In this document: positions 59,428-64,000 of the stretch, piece after piece
Numbering within the stretch: the first letter of the stretch is position 1
Layout of the letters: each line of letters begins with the position of its first letter
Assembly (NCBI RefSeq): GCF_014644315.1
Contig: NZ_BMKL01000001.1
Span: 2,367,001-2,431,000 of the forward strand
Source: Tsuneonella deserti
GTDB taxonomy: Bacteria > Pseudomonadota > Alphaproteobacteria > Sphingomonadales > Sphingomonadaceae
Reading direction: 5' to 3'
DNA length: 64,000 nucleotides
Notes under the pieces: model-generated
Database searches by the model: none
The model's input: only the letters and a program-made list of their open reading frames with translations
What the model was told of the DNA's origin: nothing
Made by a program: the position numbers and the translations under genes

Positions 59428-60438
59428 ATGAAGATTCTTGTCACGGGCTCTGCAGGCTTCATCGGCTTCCATCTCTGCCGGTTGTTGCTCGCTGAGGGTT
59501 GCACAGTGGTCGGTTTTGACGGAATGACCGATTACTACGACGTTCGAATAAAGGAACGGCGGCACCAGATCCTCCTTAAGAACCAGTGCTTCTCGGCTCA
59601 TGTCGGCATGCTTGAGGATTTCGCCAAGCTCGGCACACTGGCTGCGGCCGAGAAGCCGGACGTGATTGTTCATCTCGCAGCACAGGCGGGCGTTCGGTAC
59701 AGCTTGGAAAACCCGCGTGCCTATATAGAAGCCAACATCGTCGGCACTTTCAATGTGATGGAGTGCGCCCGAGAACTTGGCGTTGATCACTTGCTGATGG
59801 CATCCACCAGTTCCGTCTACGGCGCGAACGAACACATGCCTTTTGACGAGCGCGACAAGTGCGACACGCAGCTCACACTCTACGCCGCGACTAAAAAAGC
59901 AACCGAGAGCATGGGGCATTCATACGCTCACCTTTGGAACCTGCCGGTCACGATGTTCCGCTTCTTCACCGTCTACGGCCCTTGGGGCCGGCCCGACATG
60001 GCGCTGTTCAAGTTCACCAGGGGAATTCTCCAAGGTACGCCGATCGACATATACAATCACGGGAAGATGTTCCGCGACTTTACCTATGTTGTAGATCTCG
60101 TGCGCGCTATCCGACTGCTGATCGAGGCAGTGCCTGTGCGCCCCGGGAGCAGCGAAACGATCAAGCCGTGGGACAGTCTCAGCCCTGCCGCTCCCTTTCG
60201 AGTGGTTAACATCGGCAACAACGAAACGGTGCGGCTCGAAGAATTTGTCGATGCGATCGAGGAGGCGTGTGGCCGCAAGGCGGTTCGCCGCTATATGGCT
60301 ATGCAAAAAGGCGACGTGCCAGCTACTTGGGCGGACGCAACACTCCTAGAAAAACTCACTGGCTATCGCCCACGAACTGGAATGAGAGAGGGCATCAGCC
60401 ATTTCGTTGCCTGGTATCGGGAATATTATCGCGTCTGA
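59428..60438 (+). CDS. UDP-glucuronate 4-epimerase-like NAD-dependent epimerase
   Basis: The 336-residue SDR protein interconverts UDP-GlcA and UDP-GalA, judged from family features. It has MKILVTGSAGFIGFHLCRLLL, HLAAQAGVRYSLENPRAYIEAN, STSSVYGANEHMPF, the catalytic Tyr-x3-Lys in LTLYAATKKATE, and RFFTVYGPWGRPDMALFKFT. The YGPWGRPDMA run is typical of UDP-GlcA 4-epimerases. ATG 59428 follows AGGAGG and is preferred over an upstream extension. It lies 37 bp before ugd, and the two together would give UDP-GlcA and UDP-GalA for the polymer. Confidence 0.92.
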   Translation: MKILVTGSAGFIGFHLCRLLLAEGCTVVGFDGMTDYYDVRIKERRHQILLKNQCFSAHVGMLEDFAKLGTLAAAEKPDVIVHLAAQAGVRYSLENPRAYIEANIVGTFNVMECARELGVDHLLMASTSSVYGANEHMPFDERDKCDTQLTLYAATKKATESMGHSYAHLWNLPVTMFRFFTVYGPWGRPDMALFKFTRGILQGTPIDIYNHGKMFRDFTYVVDLVRAIRLLIEAVPVRPGSSETIKPWDSLSPAAPFRVVNIGNNETVRLEEFVDAIEEACGRKAVRRYMAMQKGDVPATWADATLLEKLTGYRPRTGMREGISHFVAWYREYYRV

Positions 60439-60475
60439 TTCGTTCAGCGCGGGACGACAACATGAAGAGAGCGCA

Positions 60476-61786
60476 ATGAAGATCGCGATGGTGGGATCCG
60501 GCTATGTGGGCTTGGTTTCCGGCGCCTGTTTTGCCGATTTTGGCCACGAGGTGGTGTGCATCGACAAGGATGCCTCGAAGATCGAGCGGCTCGAGAACGG
60601 GGTTATGCCGATCTACGAGCCGGGGCTCGATGCGCTGGTTGAGGTCAACGTGAAGGCGGGGCGGCTGTCGTTCACGACCGATTTGGCAGAAGGTATCAAG
60701 GGCGCCTCGGCAATCTTCATCGCGGTCGGCACGCCGAGCCGGCGCGGCGATGGCCACGCAGACCTGTCGTTCGTCCACGCGGTCGCGCGCGAGGTGGGCG
60801 AGAGCCTGGTGAACGATGCGGTGGTGGTCACCAAGTCGACCGTGCCGGTGGGAACCGGCGACGCGGTCGAGCGGATCATCGCCGAAACCGGATGCAAGCA
60901 CCGGGTGTCGGTCGTCTCCAACCCGGAGTTCCTGCGCGAGGGCGCCGCGATCGGCGACTTCAAGCGTCCCGACCGGATCGTCATCGGCGCCGAGGACGAG
61001 TGGGCACGCGAGGTGATGCGCGAGGTCTACCGCCCGCTGTTCCTCAACGAATCGCCGATCCTGTTCACCAGCCGCCGGTCGAGCGAGCTCATCAAGTACG
61101 CCGCCAACGCGTTCCTGGCGACCAAGATCACCTTCATCAACGAGATGGCCGACCTGTGCGAGAAAGTCGGCGCCAATGTGCAGGACGTTTCCCGCGGGAT
61201 CGGCATGGACGGGCGCATCGGTGCAAAGTTCCTGCACGCCGGGCCTGGCTACGGTGGCAGCTGCTTTCCCAAGGACACGCTGGCGCTCCTCAAGACCGCG
61301 GAGGACTATGAAAGCCCGATCCGCATCGTGGAGGCGGTCGTGGCGGTCAACGAGAGCCGCAAGCGGGCGATGGGCCGCAAGGTGCTCGATGCGCTCGGCG
61401 GTATGGAAGCCGCGCGCGGCAAGAAAGTCGCGCTGCTGGGACTCACCTTCAAGCCCAACACCGACGACATGCGCGACAGCCCGGCGATCGCCGTCGCCCA
61501 GGCGCTGACCGATGCCGGTGTGAAGGTCGCCGCCTTCGATCCCGAAGGTATGGAGCAAGCCCGCCCGCTGATGCCCGAAGTCGAAATGTCCGCCAGCCCT
61601 TACGAAGCGATCGAGGACGCCGACGCGATTGCCATCGTCACCGAATGGGACGCGTTCCGCGCGCTGGACTTCGCGCGCATCAAGAGCGTTGCCAATTCCC
61701 CGCTCCTCGTGGATCTCAGGAACATCTATCGTCCCGAGGATATGCGGGCGGCCGGGTTCGACTACATCAGCATCGGGCGCGGCTAA
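60476..61786 (+). CDS. ugd: UDP-glucose 6-dehydrogenase
   Basis: Oxidises UDP-glucose to UDP-glucuronate with two NAD. The 436-residue product has MKIAMVGSGYVGLVSGACFADFGHEV, STVPVGTGD, NPEFLREGAAIGDFKRPDRIVIG, the central helix YAANAFLATKITFINEMADLCE and the catalytic Cys in GPGYGGSCFPKDTLAL. The GGSCFPKD sequence assigns it to UDP-Glc dehydrogenase rather than the HexNAc type encoded at 34343. ATG 60476 follows AAGAGAG. GC content returns to the high housekeeping level here. Confidence 0.96.
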   Translation: MKIAMVGSGYVGLVSGACFADFGHEVVCIDKDASKIERLENGVMPIYEPGLDALVEVNVKAGRLSFTTDLAEGIKGASAIFIAVGTPSRRGDGHADLSFVHAVAREVGESLVNDAVVVTKSTVPVGTGDAVERIIAETGCKHRVSVVSNPEFLREGAAIGDFKRPDRIVIGAEDEWAREVMREVYRPLFLNESPILFTSRRSSELIKYAANAFLATKITFINEMADLCEKVGANVQDVSRGIGMDGRIGAKFLHAGPGYGGSCFPKDTLALLKTAEDYESPIRIVEAVVAVNESRKRAMGRKVLDALGGMEAARGKKVALLGLTFKPNTDDMRDSPAIAVAQALTDAGVKVAAFDPEGMEQARPLMPEVEMSASPYEAIEDADAIAIVTEWDAFRALDFARIKSVANSPLLVDLRNIYRPEDMRAAGFDYISIGRG

Positions 61787-61836
61787 GCAAGCAGGCGCCT
61801 AATCCAGAGAGCCCCCAGCGTCACTACATCCGGCGA

Positions 61837-62415
61837 TCACGGCTGCGGCGGCTGGGCGGTTCCAGGTTCGTTCGAGGTTGCGGACGGCTGTTCGCCAGGC
61901 AGCGTGCCTTCCCGCTCTTTCTCGAGCCGATCCATGTACTGTTTCTCGAGCTGTTCGACCCGCGCCTGCGTTTCGGCCGCTTCGGCATCGATGGTCGACA
62001 AACGCTCGGCCCGGGCAGCCGCAATCAGTGCCGAGAAACGAGGATCGGCGCCTTCCCGCTTGTCGGCATAGGCCGCATCGATCAACTGCTGCGTGCAGCC
62101 GGTGAATCCGCCGGCACCGGCCGGCGAGCACGACATCGTGCCGAACGATCCGATCATGTCGAGCTTCTCCACCCGGCGAGCCCAGGCCATGTTGGCGGGA
62201 TCATCACTGAAGCGCAGGGTCTCGGGGATGCGATAGCGATCCGCCTCGGGCAAATGGGCGACAACCACGATCTCGTCGCCTTCCGGGGGAGGGACAGGAT
62301 CGTTGCCGTAGACGATGACCATCCGAACCTTGTCGCCGCCCGAATCCTGCGCCGCGGCGGGGACAGCGAAGGCTGCAAGCGCCATGAGCGGAATCACAAG
62401 CAGTCGGCGGGTCAT
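61837..62415 (-). CDS. Secreted protein of unknown function
   Basis: The 192-residue product has a clear signal peptide (MTRRLLVIPLMALAAFAVPAAAQ), then a region with IVVVAHLPEADRYRIPETLR, two Cys in the middle (TMSCSPAGAGGFTGCTQQ) that may pair, a helical charged stretch (about 135-175) and a Pro-rich tail. This architecture is common in sphingomonads, but no function is known to me. An AGGAGGA site precedes ATG 62415. It follows coq7 by 86 bp on the same strand. Confidence 0.75.
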   Translation of the reverse strand: MTRRLLVIPLMALAAFAVPAAAQDSGGDKVRMVIVYGNDPVPPPEGDEIVVVAHLPEADRYRIPETLRFSDDPANMAWARRVEKLDMIGSFGTMSCSPAGAGGFTGCTQQLIDAAYADKREGADPRFSALIAAARAERLSTIDAEAAETQARVEQLEKQYMDRLEKEREGTLPGEQPSATSNEPGTAQPPQP

Positions 62416-62501
62416 GTTCTGTCCTCCTCGATCGTGTGCGGGCATTACGGGCTTGCGCCACTGAACATCGGGTGAAGCGCGCGGGCCCGTAGGCCGGTTC
62501 C

Positions 62502-63023
62502 TCAGATACGCTCCGCCAGCCGGATAGCAAAGCGGCAACCCAGCCGGATGGCCCCCGCGAGCAGCGGGTAGGCGGGCGCCTTCTCGGCCCCGGCGGCGAT
62601 GGCCGCCGCATGATGCTCGCGCTCGTCTTCACGAAATTCCGCGACCATGGCCGTCAGCTCGGGATCGTTGCCGGACCTCTCGAGCTCGTCGAGCTGGTCG
62701 GAATAGTGCTTGTCGATTTCTTCTTCGACAGCCGCAGTGCACGCCATCGCCGCTTCCGGGCCGATGAGGGCGGTTGCCGCCCCCAATGCAAACCCGGCGA
62801 CCGACCAGAACGGCTGAAGCGCCGTGGGCCGTACGCCGCGCCGCGCCATCAACGCATCGAACTTTGCGCGGTGAGCCGCTTCCTGGCGCGCCATCGCGGC
62901 AATCTCGCCCGAATGCGGCGCACGGTTGCCCATGACCGCCAGCTGGCCCGCGTAGATGCGCGTCGCGCCAAACTCACCGGCCTGGTCGACCCGTATCATC
63001 CGGTGCGATGCAGGTTCGGTCAT
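62502..63023 (-). CDS. coq7: 3-demethoxyubiquinol 3-hydroxylase Coq7
   Basis: Di-iron monooxygenase of ubiquinone synthesis. The 173-residue product has the metal-ligand motifs AGEFGATRIYAGQ (Glu), RQEAAHRAKFDAL (Glu, His), AVEEEIDKHYSDQL (Glu) and FREDEREHHAAAI (Glu, His), arranged as two similar halves of a four-helix bundle. The start at 63023 gives the family length; a frame to 63119 overlaps dsbB further. It overlaps dsbB by four bases, so the two are probably co-translated. Confidence 0.93.
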   Translation of the reverse strand: MTEPASHRMIRVDQAGEFGATRIYAGQLAVMGNRAPHSGEIAAMARQEAAHRAKFDALMARRGVRPTALQPFWSVAGFALGAATALIGPEAAMACTAAVEEEIDKHYSDQLDELERSGNDPELTAMVAEFREDEREHHAAAIAAGAEKAPAYPLLAGAIRLGCRFAIRLAERI

Positions 63024-63490
63024 GCGGGCTTCCTTCGCAGCAGGAGAAGTATCGCTACCCCGGCAACGCTCGAGATAAGGAAATTCCACCCGGCGAGCGA
63101 GATCCCGAAGAGGCTCCATTGCACTTCATCGCAGCGCACCAGCGGCGCGTTCATGATAGCCTCCAGCGGATCGCCGCCGCCGAGGGTCGGCGTGCTGCAG
63201 GCGGTGAGCCCTTCCCACCAGCCATACTCGACCCCGGCGTGGAAGGCGCCGATCGCACCCGAAATCAGGATCGCCAGCGCGGCGAGTGCGATCCACAGCC
63301 GCTTCGGTTCGACGACAGTGGACAGCAATGCCAGGCCGATCGCCGCGAAATGGGGATAGCGCTGCCACCAGCACATCTCGCATGGGTATAGCCCGAAGCC
63401 ATACTGGCTGAGATACGCCCCGCCCAGCAGCAGTGCCGGTACACCCAGCGCGAGCCGCTGGGCCAGCTTCGCCGAAGGATGCAGCGTCAT
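63020..63490 (-). CDS. dsbB: Disulfide bond formation protein DsbB
   Basis: Inner-membrane quinone-linked oxidase that re-oxidises DsbA. The 156-residue protein has four membrane helices, the first periplasmic Cys pair in YPCEMCWWQRYPH (the CxxC that contacts quinone) and a second Cys pair in the following loop (TACSTPT and PLVRCDE). The ATG overlaps the stop of the S41 protease gene by one base (TGATG). It precedes coq7, which supplies ubiquinone; the coupling is suggestive but may be chance. Confidence 0.93.
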   Translation of the reverse strand: MTLHPSAKLAQRLALGVPALLLGGAYLSQYGFGLYPCEMCWWQRYPHFAAIGLALLSTVVEPKRLWIALAALAILISGAIGAFHAGVEYGWWEGLTACSTPTLGGGDPLEAIMNAPLVRCDEVQWSLFGISLAGWNFLISSVAGVAILLLLRRKPA

Positions 63491-64000
63491 CAGTTGCGCT
63501 TGGCCATCGCGTTTGGTGAAGTCCTGCGGAGAGTCTCCAGCGCGTAGTCGAGCTGGAAGTCCTCTATGCCCTGAGCCTTGAGCTCCTCGGCCGTGAGCTT
63601 GAAACGCGGATCGTCCTTGCGATCCTTTTCCAGATCCTCGTCCTTGAGCGCCGCCTCGTTGACCAGGTGTCCGCGCAGGTCCGATTCGCGCAGGCGGAAC
63701 TTCTCGCGCTTGGCAAGGTCCGGATCGCTGAGCTGCGGCACTTGGATATCGGGATCGATGCCGCCTTCCTGCACCGAATGGCCCGAGGGGGTGTAATAGC
63801 GCGCGGTCGTGAGCTTGAGCGCAGCGGTCTCGCCGAGCGGCAGCAGCGTCTGAACGCTGCCCTTGCCGAAGCTGCGCTCGCCCATGATGACCGCGCGGCG
63901 GTGATCCTGCAGCGCGCCGGCGACGATCTCACTGGCCGAGGCGGAGCCGGCATCGATCAAGACGACCACCGGCACGCCCGCCGCCATGTCGCCCTTGAAC
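63490..64000 (-). CDS. CtpA-type S41 carboxy-terminal processing protease, C-terminal part (5' end outside window)
   Basis: The frame is open to the end of the window, so only the C-terminal 170 residues are present. They show the S41 catalytic Ser in [18 protein letters not shown] and the Lys in [16 protein letters not shown], then [24 protein letters not shown], typical of CtpA-like periplasmic proteases. The last part is charged ([17 protein letters not shown]). It heads the visible minus-strand operon with dsbB and coq7. Confidence 0.94.
   Translation of the reverse strand, partial: FKGDMAAGVPVVVLIDAGSASASEIVAGALQDHRRAVIMGERSFGKGSVQTLLPLGETAALKLTTARYYTPSGHSVQEGGIDPDIQVPQLSDPDLAKREKFRLRESDLRGHLVNEAALKDEDLEKDRKDDPRFKLTAEELKAQGIEDFQLDYALETLRRTSPNAMAKRN

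Overview
The window looks like a chromosomal segment of an alphaproteobacterium of the order Sphingomonadales, probably an Erythrobacter-like genus. This rests on high GC by eye, a SciP (DUF1153) cell-cycle protein next to a conserved sphingomonad gene of unknown function, a CYP153-type P450, single-domain Coq7, and a Wzx/Wzy-type exopolysaccharide locus carrying RTX/type I secretion genes. The family-level placement is inference; no rRNA or tRNA gene was seen.

Region 1 (1-11.6 kb) is mostly housekeeping: the 3' end of a CYP153-like P450, a Tat-lipoprotein MsrB, a GlsB/YeaQ membrane protein, sciP coupled to an unknown gene, mnmA, a lipoprotein serine hydrolase, a compact minus-strand operon (pdxH, CDF transporter, PhzF-like), two small orphan genes, and dnaJ-like / yihY / fabI.

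Region 2 (11.6-17.5 kb) is a decayed mobile-element remnant. It holds a broken DUF5681 gene, a heavily frameshifted gene that once fused a CX5R phosphatase domain to an ADP-ribosylglycohydrolase, an intact YqaJ-type exonuclease, a broken ERF-type annealing protein, an HNH/DUF968-like protein, a small Cys-containing protein and a TauE/SafE transporter.

Region 3 (17.7-61.8 kb) is a large polysaccharide locus. It opens with cysD, cysNC and cysQ, which make PAPS and remove PAP. It then encodes UDP-L-FucNAc synthesis (capE, capF, capG), a WbuB-like transferase, an initiating sugar-phosphate transferase, a DegT aminotransferase, several glycosyltransferases, a UDP-HexNAc dehydrogenase, Wzy and Wzx candidates, a FkbM methyltransferase, Wza/Wzc export proteins, an O-antigen ligase-like protein, a PglF/CapD-type dehydratase, and at the far end a UDP-glucuronate epimerase and a UDP-glucose dehydrogenase. 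Four different sulfotransferase-like genes lie inside it. Together with the PAPS/PAP genes they suggest a sulfated surface polysaccharide, which I consider the most interesting system here. A Tat-exported DUF1501/DUF1800 pair is embedded in reverse orientation. An RTX Ca-binding repeat protein with its own ABC / HlyD / TolC type I exporter lies between the polysaccharide genes. The Wzc tyrosine kinase ends in a (Gly-Tyr)7 tail encoded by a perfect hexanucleotide tandem repeat.

Region 4 (61.8-64 kb) is a minus-strand housekeeping run: the 3' part of a CtpA-type S41 protease, dsbB, coq7 and a secreted protein of unknown function.
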